Source of the DNA: Sphingomonas pokkalii
GTDB lineage: Bacteria > Pseudomonadota > Alphaproteobacteria > Sphingomonadales > Sphingomonadaceae
NCBI RefSeq assembly: GCF_003096275.1
Contig: NZ_QENQ01000001.1
Location: 3,429,763-3,493,762 of the forward strand
DNA length: 64,000 nucleotides
Direction of reading: 5' to 3'
Positions within the stretch are counted from its first letter, which is position 1, and the number at the start of each line of letters is the position of its first letter. This document shows positions 33,742 to 42,445 of the stretch, piece by piece. A program made the position numbers and the translations under genes. The notes beneath the pieces are model-generated. The model ran no database searches. It was not told where the DNA came from and worked only from the letters and a program-made list of their open reading frames with translations.

Positions 33742-34602
33742 TCAGCCTTTCGTAGAAAGCGCGGAGGCGAGCCGGACCGTGGCCGCCAGCACTTCGGGAT
33801 CATTGAGCAGATCATGTCCCCGCCCGGGGACGATACGCAGATCGGTGGCGATGCCCCGAAGTGCAAGGGCTTCGGCATAGGCGCGGGAAAGCGGCGGTGG
33901 CGTGATCCTGTCGTCGGCGCCGACCAGTACGGCCGCGCGCAGGCCGGGCATCACCCCGCCGGCGGTCTTCAGCGGGTCGAGGCTGGCGACCGGGCTCGCC
34001 CATGCGGCGCCAGGCTGCTGCTTGTGCATCGCCTTGCGCCATTCCGGCAGCGCGCAGGGACAGCCGACCAGTACCATCGCATCGATCAGCTCGGGCCGGA
34101 TCCCGGCGATATCGGCGGCGATCGCCGCGCCGCCAGAATCGCCGACCAGGATCAACCGGGCGCTGGCGAAGCGCCGACGGAGGACACCGATCGACTGGGC
34201 GACCGCTTCGATCCGCTCCTGGGTGTAATCGTCGCCGAAGCCGAGGCCTGCCTGGCCCGGCGACTGATTGCCGGCCGCATCGCCATAGCCGGGCCGGAGC
34301 AGCGCCACCGCGGCGCTCTTCGGAATGGTCCGAGTCGCGGTTTCGGCGAAGCGATAATGGTCGCTTCGCGCGCCCGGTCCGCCATCGCCATGGAGGACCA
34401 CGACCAGCGTGCGCACGCTATCCGGCGTGGTGGCGCCGAAGCTGCGCGCGTGGAGGTTGAGCGTCGGCGCCGTCCGGGTGGCGGCAGGCGGCGTGGCCAT
34501 GGGGCCGGTGCAGCCGGCCAGCAGGGCGAGGGGGGCGAAGATGCCCACGCCAAGGCGGCCGCCAGCAGGCGGCGTCGGCACGCCCGGCGTCTCAGAGCGC
34601 AT
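33742..34602 (-). CDS. Predicted lipoprotein with alpha/beta-hydrolase fold
   Basis: A 286-residue protein with a lipoprotein signal: LGVGIFAPLALLAGC (lipobox LAGC, Cys near 30). The hydrolase domain has LVVVLHGDGGPG (oxyanion-hole region), a nucleophile elbow ILVGDSGGAAIAA (Ser near 155) and a probable catalytic His in VPGRGHDLLND. It should be tethered in the envelope and may cleave an ester or peptide bond. ATG at 34602 overlaps the coaBC 3' end by 11 bases. It sits in the run between coaBC and dut. The fold is clear; the substrate is unknown. Confidence 0.75.
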   Translation of the reverse strand: MRSETPGVPTPPAGGRLGVGIFAPLALLAGCTGPMATPPAATRTAPTLNLHARSFGATTPDSVRTLVVVLHGDGGPGARSDHYRFAETATRTIPKSAAVALLRPGYGDAAGNQSPGQAGLGFGDDYTQERIEAVAQSIGVLRRRFASARLILVGDSGGAAIAADIAGIRPELIDAMVLVGCPCALPEWRKAMHKQQPGAAWASPVASLDPLKTAGGVMPGLRAAVLVGADDRITPPPLSRAYAEALALRGIATDLRIVPGRGHDLLNDPEVLAATVRLASALSTKG

Positions 34603-35764
34603 CGGCGATCCGTTTGGCGAGGCGGCGGGCGACGTCCGCTTTGGACGCGCGTTCCCAGGATTCGACGCCTGCGGCGGAAACGAGATGGACGGCATTGGCT
34701 TCACCTCCCATCACATCGCCCGAAACATCGTTGGCGACAATCCAGTCGGCGTTCTTGCGCGCACGTTTCGCGACAGCATGTTCGATTACCCGTTCGGTCT
34801 CCGCCGCAAAGCCCACGACGAGCTGCGGCCGGCGCGCACCCTGCGCGACGCCGGCAAGGATATCAGGATTCTGCGAGAGATGCAGGAGGGGCGCGGCATC
34901 GCCCTTTTTGAGCTTCTGCGCGGCGGCTTCGACATGCCAGTCGGCCACCGCCGCGACCATCACCGCGGCATCGGCAGGGAGCGCGGCATCGACCGCGGCG
35001 GCCATTTCCCGCGCCGTCTCCACATCGATCCGCGTGACGCCGGACGGCGTCGGCAGTGCCACCGGCCCGGCGACCAGCGTGACCCGCGCGCCGAGCGCGG
35101 CAAGCGCACCGGCGATCGCGAAGCCCTGCTTCCCCGAGGAACGGTTGGCGATGTAGCGCACCGGATCGATCGGCTCATGCGTGGGGCCGGCGGTGACGAG
35201 GACATGTTTGCCCGCGAGCCGTGCGTCGACCGGCGCCAGCGCCTGCTGGATCGCAGCGAAAATCGCTTCGGGTTCCGGCAGGCGGCCGGGGCCATATTCG
35301 CCGCAGGCCATCGCGCCTTCGTCCGGCTCCAGCACCGTGACGCCGTCGGCGCGCAGTTGGGCCACGTTGCGGCGGGTGGCGGCGTGGGTCCACATCCGCA
35401 CGTTCATCGCCGGCGCGGCGAGCACCGGCTTGTCGGTGGCGAGCAGCAACGTGGTGGCGAGGTCGTTGGCGATGCCGCCGGCCATGCGGGCCAGCAAGTC
35501 GGCGGTGGCGGGCGCGACGACGATCAGATCGGCCTGGCGACTGAGCTGGATATGGCCCATCTCCGCTTCGTCCTTCAGATCCCACAAGGTCGTGTAGACC
35601 TGGTTTTCGGACAGTGCGGCGAGCGTCATCGGCGTCACGAAATGCTGGCCGCCTTCCGTGAGGACGCAGGTGACGCCGATGCCGGCCTTGCGACAAAGGC
35701 GGACGAGCTCGCACGCCTTGTAGGCGGCAATGCCCCCGCCGACGATGAGCAGGATCCGCTTCAT
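34592..35764 (-). CDS. coaBC: Phosphopantothenoylcysteine decarboxylase/phosphopantothenate-cysteine ligase
   Basis: A 390-residue fusion. The N-terminal CoaC flavoprotein half reads ILLIVGGGIAAYKACELVR, with catalytic His in EMGHIQLSR and the PAMN motif in AAPAMNVRMW. The C-terminal CoaB half begins near 190, with HVLVTAGPTHEPIDPVRYIANRSSG (read in parts) and the late FAAETE motif. It performs two steps of coenzyme A synthesis from 4'-phosphopantothenate. ATG at 35764 overlaps the stop of the upstream membrane protein gene (ATGA). Both halves look intact. Confidence 0.96.
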   Translation of the reverse strand: MKRILLIVGGGIAAYKACELVRLCRKAGIGVTCVLTEGGQHFVTPMTLAALSENQVYTTLWDLKDEAEMGHIQLSRQADLIVVAPATADLLARMAGGIANDLATTLLLATDKPVLAAPAMNVRMWTHAATRRNVAQLRADGVTVLEPDEGAMACGEYGPGRLPEPEAIFAAIQQALAPVDARLAGKHVLVTAGPTHEPIDPVRYIANRSSGKQGFAIAGALAALGARVTLVAGPVALPTPSGVTRIDVETAREMAAAVDAALPADAAVMVAAVADWHVEAAAQKLKKGDAAPLLHLSQNPDILAGVAQGARRPQLVVGFAAETERVIEHAVAKRARKNADWIVANDVSGDVMGGEANAVHLVSAAGVESWERASKADVARRLAKRIADAL

Positions 35765-36879
35765 TGCACCACCGTTGTAACCGTGATCCGCCGCCTGTCG
35801 AGCGCGCGGTGCCACAAATCGCTGAGCGCATCGGGCGCGAACACCAGGCCGGCAAGCGCGGGCGGCGCGACGAGCAACGCCCAGTAGAAAGTATCGAGTC
35901 GCGCGAAGACGGACAGCGCCGTGCCATAGGCGACCAGCAGCGCGAACATGCGCAGGCCAAGCGGGTCGTCCCAGCTTGCCCAGCCGACCAGCGCCAGCCC
36001 GACGAGCACCGCGCCCAGCGCAAGCGGCAGCGACTGAAGGGCGGTGGACGTAACCAGCGCCCGAACGAAGAAGCCGGGCCCGTTGAACGCCGCCCAGCCC
36101 GCGGACCGCAGATCCAGCGGTCCAGTAACGCCGCGGACGGCATGGGCGTGCAACGCCAGCGCGCCGGCGAACAGCAGCAGCGCCATGCACCAGCCCATTG
36201 CTTCGGCACGGCGATTCTCCCGCCAGGCGAAGGCGAGCATCACCAGCGCATAGAGCGCGGCGGTCTCGCGGATCAGCATGGCGGCGAGGCCCAGTGCGAT
36301 CGCCTCCAGCGCGCGGCCGGGACGGCGAAGCGCCAGCGACAGCGCAACGAACAGACCCGCCCAAACTTCATGGAACAGCGCCAGGCCCGGCTGGAAGAAG
36401 GCGAGCATCGAGGCTGCGAGCAGGAGCACCAGCACCGCCCGGGGGGCGATGCCCACAAGGGCGCCGCCCAGGCGGGCGGCCCAGGCCGCCGCGGTGCCGG
36501 TCGCCAAGCCGAGCAGCAAAAGGATGCTGACCCAGCCCGGCACCGCCGCCTGCACGACAGCGAGCGCCGGCAGACGCATCGTGAGGAACGGGTGGAGCGG
36601 ATAGCCACCGGCGCGCATCGCTTCGCTGGCGGCGACATAATAACCATCGCCACCCTTCATGCCGGCGACGACGCGCTCATACAGGCCAAGATCGGTCATG
36701 TGATCCGCCGCGCGTGCGCCCGCATCGCCATCGCCGGCAAGCGACGGCACCGCCAGCGCCGTCAGCGATGCCAGCAGCAGCGCCAGCACTGCGACCCAGG
36801 CCAGCCGCGCGCGGCCCCGCGACAGGGCGGCGAAGCGGCTCGGCTGAAGGGTCCAGACGCGGCGCGTGCGCGCGGTCAT
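35761..36879 (-). CDS. Polytopic membrane protein, glycosyltransferase-like, unknown role
   Basis: A 372-residue protein with about 9-10 hydrophobic helices. After an N-terminal basic segment and a first helix (WVAVLALLLASLTALAV), a short outside loop contains DLGLYERVVAGMKGGDGYYVAASEAMRAGGYPLHPF. This resembles the first periplasmic loop of lipid-linked-sugar glycosyltransferases (GT-C/PMT-like), with acidic residues and a HPF motif. No DxD metal motif is certain. ATG at 36879 overlaps the ubiB stop and its stop overlaps the coaBC start. A role in transferring a sugar across the membrane is possible but unproven. Confidence 0.6.
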   Translation of the reverse strand: MTARTRRVWTLQPSRFAALSRGRARLAWVAVLALLLASLTALAVPSLAGDGDAGARAADHMTDLGLYERVVAGMKGGDGYYVAASEAMRAGGYPLHPFLTMRLPALAVVQAAVPGWVSILLLLGLATGTAAAWAARLGGALVGIAPRAVLVLLLAASMLAFFQPGLALFHEVWAGLFVALSLALRRPGRALEAIALGLAAMLIRETAALYALVMLAFAWRENRRAEAMGWCMALLLFAGALALHAHAVRGVTGPLDLRSAGWAAFNGPGFFVRALVTSTALQSLPLALGAVLVGLALVGWASWDDPLGLRMFALLVAYGTALSVFARLDTFYWALLVAPPALAGLVFAPDALSDLWHRALDRRRITVTTVVQ

Positions 36880-38408
36880 GCCAGCAGCAGCGTTCCGACC
36901 ACGCCGGCCGCCGCGGCGAGCAGCGCGACGAGCGCATAGCGCCAGCCGCCGCCGACGCGCACCACCTGGATCTCGCGCAAGGGCGGTTCGGGCGGGGCAC
37001 CGCCGGGGGCGGGAAAGCGACGTTCGATGTTGCGGACCAGCTCGGGCAGCCGGGCGAGGGTGCGCAGATCCTCGATCAGGCGATCGGCGACCTTGGCTTC
37101 GGGGCCCAGCTCGGTGCGGATCCATTCGCGGACGAACGGTGCCGAGACATCCCACAGGTTGATGTCGGGATCGAGCGAGCGCGCGACGCCTTCCACCATC
37201 ACCATCGTCTTCTGGAGCAGCAGCAGATGCGGCTGCGTCATCATGTCGAAGTCGCGGGTGATCGAGAACAGGCCGTCGAGCATCCCGCCGATCGACATTT
37301 CCTTTACCGGCAGGCCGCGCATCGGCTCGCCCACCGCGCGGAGCGCCGTGGCGAACTCGGCGACATTGTGGTGGGCGGGGACGTAGCCCGCCTCGAAATG
37401 GATTTCGGCGACGCGCTTATAATTGCCGGTGATCAGGCCGTAGAGGATCTCGGCCAGCCACACCCGGGCGCGGCGATCGATGCGGCCCATGATACCGAAG
37501 TCGATCGCGGCGATGCGGCCGTCGGGCAGGGCGAACAGATTGCCCTGGTGCATGTCCGCATGGAAGAAGCCCTCGGCGATCGCCTGGCGGAGGAAGGCCT
37601 TGATCAGCTTGCCCGCGAGGCCGGGCATGTCGTGCCCCGCGCGGACCAGGGCGTCGCGGTCGCTGAGCTTGATGCCATCGATCCACTCCAGCGTCAGCAC
37701 CTTGCCGGTGGTGCGCTGCCAGTCGATCTGGGGGACCATGAAGTCCGGCTCGGCGGTCATGCCCTCGGCGAGTTCGGAGGCAGAGGCGGCTTCGCGGCGG
37801 AAATCGAGCTCACGCGCGGTCCAGCGCTTGAAGCTCTCGATCACCAGGCGCGGGCGCAGGCGGCGGGCTTCGCCGCCATAGGCCTCCAGCTGGGCAGCGG
37901 CCCATTCATAGGTTTCGATCGCGCGGGCGAAGTCGTTTTCGATGCCCGGCCGCAGCACCTTCACCGCGACGCGGCGGCCGTCGGTGGTCACCGCCCGGTG
38001 AACCTGGGCGATCGAGGCGGCGCCGATCGGCGTTTCCTCGACCTCGGCGAACAGCGCGGACAGCGGGCGGCCATAGCTGGTCTCGATCCGCGCGCGGATG
38101 ATGTCGAAGGGGACCGGCGGCAGCGCGTCCTGCAGGCGCAGCAGGTCGTGCGCCGCTTCCTCGCCGACGAGATCGGGGCGCGTCGCGAGCGTCTGGCCGA
38201 GCTTGATTGCGGCCGGGCCGATCGCCTGGAAGGCATCGGCATAGGCGGGCACGGCGGGGACACGCGCACCCAGCCGAGCGATTCGGGCGAGACGGCGTAC
38301 CGGCCGCGGGGTGTTGGCATCGCGCTCGATGCCGCGCAGCGCACCGTGGCGGGCGAGAATGCGGCCCCATTTCAGCAGGCGCCAGGTATGGACGGCGGGC
38401 GCGGTCAT
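36876..38408 (-). CDS. ubiB: UbiB/ABC1-type protein kinase-like factor for ubiquinone synthesis
   Basis: A 510-residue atypical kinase. The Ala-rich nucleotide loop region is ETPIGAASIAQVHRAV (about 115-130), the KxGQ region QAIGPAAIKLGQTLATRP lies near 65-80, and the catalytic-loop equivalents are GFFHADMHQGNLF and AAIDFGIMGRI. One C-terminal membrane helix pair (LVALLAAAAGVVGTLLLA) anchors it. It supports ubiquinone biosynthesis, probably as an ATPase. ATG at 38408. It follows ubiE on the same strand after a 130-bp gap containing inverted repeats. Confidence 0.93.
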   Translation of the reverse strand: MTAPAVHTWRLLKWGRILARHGALRGIERDANTPRPVRRLARIARLGARVPAVPAYADAFQAIGPAAIKLGQTLATRPDLVGEEAAHDLLRLQDALPPVPFDIIRARIETSYGRPLSALFAEVEETPIGAASIAQVHRAVTTDGRRVAVKVLRPGIENDFARAIETYEWAAAQLEAYGGEARRLRPRLVIESFKRWTARELDFRREAASASELAEGMTAEPDFMVPQIDWQRTTGKVLTLEWIDGIKLSDRDALVRAGHDMPGLAGKLIKAFLRQAIAEGFFHADMHQGNLFALPDGRIAAIDFGIMGRIDRRARVWLAEILYGLITGNYKRVAEIHFEAGYVPAHHNVAEFATALRAVGEPMRGLPVKEMSIGGMLDGLFSITRDFDMMTQPHLLLLQKTMVMVEGVARSLDPDINLWDVSAPFVREWIRTELGPEAKVADRLIEDLRTLARLPELVRNIERRFPAPGGAPPEPPLREIQVVRVGGGWRYALVALLAAAAGVVGTLLLA

Positions 38409-38414
38409 GCTGTT

Positions 38415-38524
38415 AGCCCCTCCTCCTCGGAGGAGGCATTGGGGGTGGAGGGATTCAAGAACGCCTGTTGGTCTCGGTGAGACACGGCCCCACCCCAAAC
38501 CCCTCCCCTGAAGGGGAGGGGCTT
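38415..38524. repeat. Inverted pair of GC-rich repeats between ubiE and ubiB
   Basis: A unit at 38415-38450 (AGCCCCTCCTCC..., then TTGGGGGTGGAG) is an imperfect inverted copy of 38487-38524 (GCCCCACCCCAAACCCCTCC..., then GGGGAGGGGCTT). Each unit has its own hairpin. Similar units are widespread in sphingomonad genomes. It may weaken read-through from ubiE into ubiB. Confidence 0.65.
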
Positions 38525-38538
38525 ACGTGCGCGCACCA

Positions 38539-39270
38539 TCAAATCTTCCAGCCGCTGTGGATCGCGACAAGCCCGCCGAGCAGTGGCTCCACCTTGGTCT
38601 GCTGGAAGCCGGCCTCGGCGATCATCCGCTCGAAGCTGGGCATATCGGGGAAGCGGCGGATCGATTCGATCAGATAGCGATAGCTGTCCTCGTCCTGCGC
38701 GAGCAGCTTGCCGAGCTTGGGCACCAGCTTGTGCGAATAGGCGTCGTAGATTTCGGCGAAGCCCGGCCATTGGGTGGTCGAGAATTCCAGCACGAAGAAG
38801 CGGCCGCCGCGCTTCAGCACGCGGTGCGCCTCGCGGAGCGCTTTGGGAATATCGGTCACGTTGCGGATGCCGAAGGCGATCGTATAGGCATCGAAGAAGC
38901 GATCGGGGAACTGCAGCGTCTCGGCGTTCGCCTCGGTCCACACCAGCCCGTCGATCCCGCGCTGCGCGGCGCGCTCGACGCCGACGCTCAGCATTTCCGG
39001 GTTGATGTCCGCGACGGTGATCGCGGCGCCGCTCTCGGCCATGCGGAAGGCGATGTCGCCGGTGCCGCCGGCCATGTCGAGGATGTGCTCGCCCGCGCGC
39101 GGCTTCACCCGGCGGACGAAGCGATCCTTCCACAACCGGTGCATGCCGCCCGACATGGCGTCGTTCATCAGATCATATTTGCTGGCGACATTCGAGAACA
39201 CCTCGCCGACGCGGCGGGTCTTGTCCTCAGGGGCGATATCTTCGTAACCGAAGGAGACGGTATCGGGCAT
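38539..39270 (-). CDS. ubiE: Ubiquinone/menaquinone biosynthesis C-methyltransferase
   Basis: A 243-residue SAM methyltransferase. UbiE signatures are VFSNVASKYDLMNDAMSGGMHRLWK, motif I HILDMAGGTGDIAFR (about 62-77), FGIRNVTDIPKALREAHRVLKRGG and LIESIRRFPD near the end. It methylates the quinone ring at C-2 (demethoxy step) in the cytosol/membrane interface. It heads the long minus-strand run with ubiB next, and is divergent from mutM across 89 bp. Confidence 0.96.
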   Translation of the reverse strand: MPDTVSFGYEDIAPEDKTRRVGEVFSNVASKYDLMNDAMSGGMHRLWKDRFVRRVKPRAGEHILDMAGGTGDIAFRMAESGAAITVADINPEMLSVGVERAAQRGIDGLVWTEANAETLQFPDRFFDAYTIAFGIRNVTDIPKALREAHRVLKRGGRFFVLEFSTTQWPGFAEIYDAYSHKLVPKLGKLLAQDEDSYRYLIESIRRFPDMPSFERMIAEAGFQQTKVEPLLGGLVAIHSGWKI

Positions 39271-39359
39271 GGCCGTGCCTTAGCGGCAGGCGGCGGCCAA
39301 ACCAAGGGGGCTGAGGGGCAGGTGACATTCGGCCCCGCACTTCCTAGCTGTAGCGCGCG

Positions 39360-40169
39360 ATGCCCGAGCTTCCCGAAGTAGAAACCACCGTTCGCGGTCT
39401 GGCCCCCGTGCTGGAAGGGCAGCGGATCGAACGCGTGCTGCTGAATCGCGCGGACCTGCGCCGCCCGTTTCCGGTCGATCTCGGCCAGCGGCTGACCGGC
39501 GCCACCGTCACCGGCCTGTCGCGGCGGGCGAAATATGGCCTGATCGCGACCGACCGCGACGACACGCTGATCTTCCACCTCGGCATGTCCGGCCGCTGGC
39601 GGATCGACCCGGCCGAGTTGGGCAAGCACGACCATGTCGTGATCGAGACCGGCCGGCACCGCCTGGCGCTGAACGACCCGCGGCGTTTCGGATCGATGGA
39701 CCTGCTGCCGACCCGCGACCTGGCCGGCTGGCCCGCGTTCAAGGCGCTGGGGCCGGAGCCGCTGGGGCCGGACTTCACCGCCGCGCATCTGGTGGAAGCG
39801 TTCCGCGACCGGATCGCGCCGGTGAAGGCGCTGCTGCTCGACCAGCGAATCGTTGCCGGGCTCGGCAACATCTATGTGTGCGAAGCGCTGTTCCTTGCCG
39901 GCATCGCGCCGACCAAGCCGGCGGGTTCGATCGGGCGCGCCAAGCTGGAAAGGCTCGTCGCGGCAGTGCGCGAAGTGCTGGCCGCGGCGATTCGCGCCGG
40001 CGGCTCCACGCTGCGCGATTATGCCCGGCCCGATGGCGAGCTCGGCTATTTCGCCAAGGAATGGCGCGTCTATGGGCGGGAAGGGGCGCCGTGCAGCTGC
40101 GGCCAGCCCGTGCAGCGCCGCGTGGATGCAGGGCGTTCCACCTTCTATTGCGCCAAATGCCAGCGCTGA
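39360..40169 (+). CDS. mutM: Formamidopyrimidine-DNA glycosylase
   Basis: A 269-residue base-excision enzyme. The N-terminal catalytic proline and helix are PELPEVETTVRGL; the helix-two-turn-helix contains QRIVAGLGNIYVCEALF. A four-cysteine zinc finger ends the protein: CSCGQP...FYCAKCQR. It removes 8-oxoguanine and opened purines. It heads the plus-strand mutM-rpsT-dnaA stretch and is divergent from ubiE. All active-site features are present. Confidence 0.97.
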   Translation: MPELPEVETTVRGLAPVLEGQRIERVLLNRADLRRPFPVDLGQRLTGATVTGLSRRAKYGLIATDRDDTLIFHLGMSGRWRIDPAELGKHDHVVIETGRHRLALNDPRRFGSMDLLPTRDLAGWPAFKALGPEPLGPDFTAAHLVEAFRDRIAPVKALLLDQRIVAGLGNIYVCEALFLAGIAPTKPAGSIGRAKLERLVAAVREVLAAAIRAGGSTLRDYARPDGELGYFAKEWRVYGREGAPCSCGQPVQRRVDAGRSTFYCAKCQR

Positions 40170-40265
40170 AAGGTTGACCCGACTCGTCAGAGCCGTTAAG
40201 GGGCGCGTCTTTCCGGCGTGGGCTCGCTTCCCCGCCTCACCCATTTCGAGCAGGAACAAGACCGA

Positions 40266-40529
40266 ATGGCGAATACGCCGCAAGCGAAGAAGCGCATCCG
40301 TCGTAACGAGCGCCGTGCAGAGATCAACGGGGCGCGCGTGAGCCGCATCCGCACCTTCGTGAAGAAGGTCGAGTCCGCGCTCGCCGCCGGCGACAAGGCC
40401 GCCGCCGCCGAGGCGCTGGCTTCGGCGCAGCCGGAACTGGCGCGGGGCGTTGCCAAGGGCGTGCTGCACAAGAACACCGCTGCGCGGAAGTTCTCGCGTC
40501 TGAACAAGCGTCTTCAAGCGCTCGCATAA
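40266..40529 (+). CDS. rpsT: 30S ribosomal protein S20
   Basis: An 87-residue helical, Lys/Arg-rich protein starting MANTPQAKKRIRRNERRAEIN and ending KFSRLNKRLQALA, with the conserved GVLHKNTAARK stretch. It binds 16S rRNA in the small subunit. A strong terminator follows 24 bases after the stop. The rpsT-dnaA order is conserved in alphaproteobacteria such as Caulobacter. Confidence 0.97.
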   Translation: MANTPQAKKRIRRNERRAEINGARVSRIRTFVKKVESALAAGDKAAAAEALASAQPELARGVAKGVLHKNTAARKFSRLNKRLQALA

Positions 40530-40553
40530 CTGTAACTGGTTAGTAATAATCTA

Positions 40554-40582
40554 CCCCGTCGGACGTGTCCGGCGGGGTTTTT
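40554..40582 (+). terminator. Intrinsic terminator of rpsT
   Basis: CCCCGTCGGA and TCCGGCGGGG form a 10-bp stem (one G-T pair) with loop CGTG, followed by TTTTT. It separates rpsT from the dnaA leader. Confidence 0.92.
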
Positions 40583-40957
40583 CGCGTTCTGACCTGGCCG
40601 AGTTTGCTTAATATCTCGGCAAGACCGCGACTCGCGCAAATCCGCGAGTCGTTCCGATTCGCCGGGCCATTTCCTCGCGGTGGCTGGTTAAATATAGGAA
40701 ATGGCAGCATATTTATTAAAGCCCCACGGATTTCCTAGGGTTCTGGCTGTCAACAAAACTATTTCAGAAACTTTACATCGTGGGGCCTTGCTCGACTCAG
40801 TTCGAGCTTCCTACAACAAGCGTCCCGGCCGCAGTGCTGGCCGGGTATCGAGCTCATCGCACGTCCCCCGGGGGCATGACCGGCTGCGAGGAGCCTCAGG
40901 TTTCTTTGTTTTTTTCACGCGGAAATCGGTGATTTCCGCGCAGGAGGGGTGCGTCAC
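40583..40957 (+). promoter_or_regulatory. dnaA promoter and structured leader with five GANTC sites
   Basis: No gene is seen in these 375 bases. GANTC (CcrM methylation) sites lie at 40629, 40646, 40656, 40794 and 40960. Several hairpins occur: CGACTCGCG/CGCGAGTCG around 40628-40651, CCCGGCC/GGCCGGG at 40824-40845, and CGCGGAAATC/GATTTCCGCG at 40918-40940. The last ends one base before the Shine-Dalgarno AGGAGG (40942-40947). An AT-rich stretch lies at 40687-40722. DnaA boxes are not evident. Control of dnaA by methylation and translation is suggested by analogy with Caulobacter. Confidence 0.6.
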
Positions 40958-42343
40958 TTGACTCAGGTTCAACCGCTGGAACGTGGGAACGGGCAGGACG
41001 TCGCCAAGGCGTGGGCGCATGTGCGCGCCAATCTGCGTCGTTCGGCCGGCCAGCGCCTGTTCGATCAGTGGCTGAAGCCTGTCGTGCTGGTGGATGGCAG
41101 CGATTCGCATGCCGTGCGGCTGGGCCTGCCCTCCGCGTTCCTCACCCAGTGGGTGAAGAACCATTATGCCGACCGGCTGCTGCTGGAATTCCGGGCCGTG
41201 CTGCCCGAGGTGCGCAGCGTTTCGATCGAGACGATGGCCGATGCCGGTCAGCGCGTGCTCACCGCCGAGCCGGCGCCGATACTGGCGCAGCGCGCCGAAT
41301 CGCTGGTCGAGCCGGCGGAGCGCCCGGCGTTCGATTCGCGCTTCACCTTCGATCGATTCGTGGTGAGCGCGACGAATCGCGTGGCGTTCAACGCGGCGCG
41401 CGCCGTGGCGATGCCCGGCACGCCGCAGTTCAGCCCGCTGTTCCTCCACGCCGGTACCGGCCAGGGCAAGACGCACCTGATGCACGCGATCGGCCACGCC
41501 TTCCTGGAAGCGAATCCGGGCGCGACGGCGATCTACTCGACCGGCGAGCGCTTCATGTTCGAGTTCGTGCAGGCGCTGCGCAACAAGGACACGCTGGCGT
41601 TCAAGACGCGGCTGCGCTCGGTCGACCTGCTGATGATCGACGATCTTCAGTTCATCGGCGGCAAGGATGCGACGCAGGAAGAATTTTTCCATACCGTCAA
41701 CGAGTTCATGAACGCCGGCAAGCGGCTGGTGATCGCCGCCGATCGCGCGCCCCAGGCGCTGGAGGGCTTCGAGCCGCGCCTGGTCGGCCGTCTCGGCGCC
41801 GGGCTGGCGGTGGACATCAAGCCGGCCGAGCTGGACCTGCGCCGCGCCATCGTCGAGCGCAAGCTGAAGGACATGCCGGCGGTCGACATGCCGGCCGAGG
41901 TGATCGACCTGCTGGCCGCGCGCATCACGACGAACGTGCGCGAGCTGGAAGGCGCGCTCAACCGACTGGTGGCCTATGCCAGCCTGTCGAGCGAGACGAT
42001 CACGATCGATTTCGCCACCAGCGTGCTGGGCGAGGTGCTGCGCACCAGCCAGCGCCGGATCACGATCGACGAGATCCAGCGTGCGGTTTCCGCCCATTTC
42101 GAGGTGAAGCAGCTCGACCTGATCTCGGCCCGTCGTGCAGTGGCGATCGCCCGTCCGCGCCAGATTGCGATGTATCTGGCCAAGCGGCTGACGACGCGCT
42201 CGCTGCCCGAGATCGGCCGCAAGTTCGGCAATCGCGATCACTCGACGGTGATCCATGCGGTGAAGCGGATCGAGGATCTGCGCGCCAAGGACGTCGAGAT
42301 CGACGGCGCGGTGCGCGCACTGATGCGGACGCTGGAGGGATAA
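40958..42343 (+). CDS. dnaA: Chromosomal replication initiator DnaA
   Basis: A 461-residue AAA+ initiator. Walker A is LHAGTGQGKTHLMHAIG, Walker B is VDLLMIDDLQFIGGKD, the sensor region reads VIAADRAPQALEGFEPRL, and the C-terminal DNA-binding helix-turn-helix contains LPEIGRKFGNRDHSTVIHAVKRIE. It opens the origin in its ATP form. Two starts are possible: GTG at 40949 lies almost on the AGGAGG, whereas TTG at 40958 has a 10-base spacing and is preferred. A weak start would suit tight translational control. The adjacent leader is long and structured. Confidence 0.95.
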   Translation: MTQVQPLERGNGQDVAKAWAHVRANLRRSAGQRLFDQWLKPVVLVDGSDSHAVRLGLPSAFLTQWVKNHYADRLLLEFRAVLPEVRSVSIETMADAGQRVLTAEPAPILAQRAESLVEPAERPAFDSRFTFDRFVVSATNRVAFNAARAVAMPGTPQFSPLFLHAGTGQGKTHLMHAIGHAFLEANPGATAIYSTGERFMFEFVQALRNKDTLAFKTRLRSVDLLMIDDLQFIGGKDATQEEFFHTVNEFMNAGKRLVIAADRAPQALEGFEPRLVGRLGAGLAVDIKPAELDLRRAIVERKLKDMPAVDMPAEVIDLLAARITTNVRELEGALNRLVAYASLSSETITIDFATSVLGEVLRTSQRRITIDEIQRAVSAHFEVKQLDLISARRAVAIARPRQIAMYLAKRLTTRSLPEIGRKFGNRDHSTVIHAVKRIEDLRAKDVEIDGAVRALMRTLEG

Positions 42344-42363
42344 GCGGACGACGCATCCTTTTT

Positions 42364-42391
42364 CTCCCCTCCCTGCAAGCAGGGAGGGGAG
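42364..42391. terminator. Hairpin between convergent dnaA and trpS
   Basis: CTCCCCTCCCTG and CAGGGAGGGGAG form a 12-bp perfect stem with a four-base loop; TTTTT precedes it and TTCTTTC follows on the plus strand. It probably ends both transcripts and resembles other GC-rich palindromic repeats in the window. Confidence 0.7.
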
Positions 42392-42445
42392 CGTTCTTTC
42401 CGATTTACGACGGCGCCTACCGCTTCCGCGGAGGCGCCCCGCACG

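Noticed and set aside
40583..40957. Replication origin in the rpsT-dnaA space
   Set aside because: There is an AT-rich stretch and many hairpins, but no cluster of TTATCCACA-like DnaA boxes was found, so only a promoter/leader is called.
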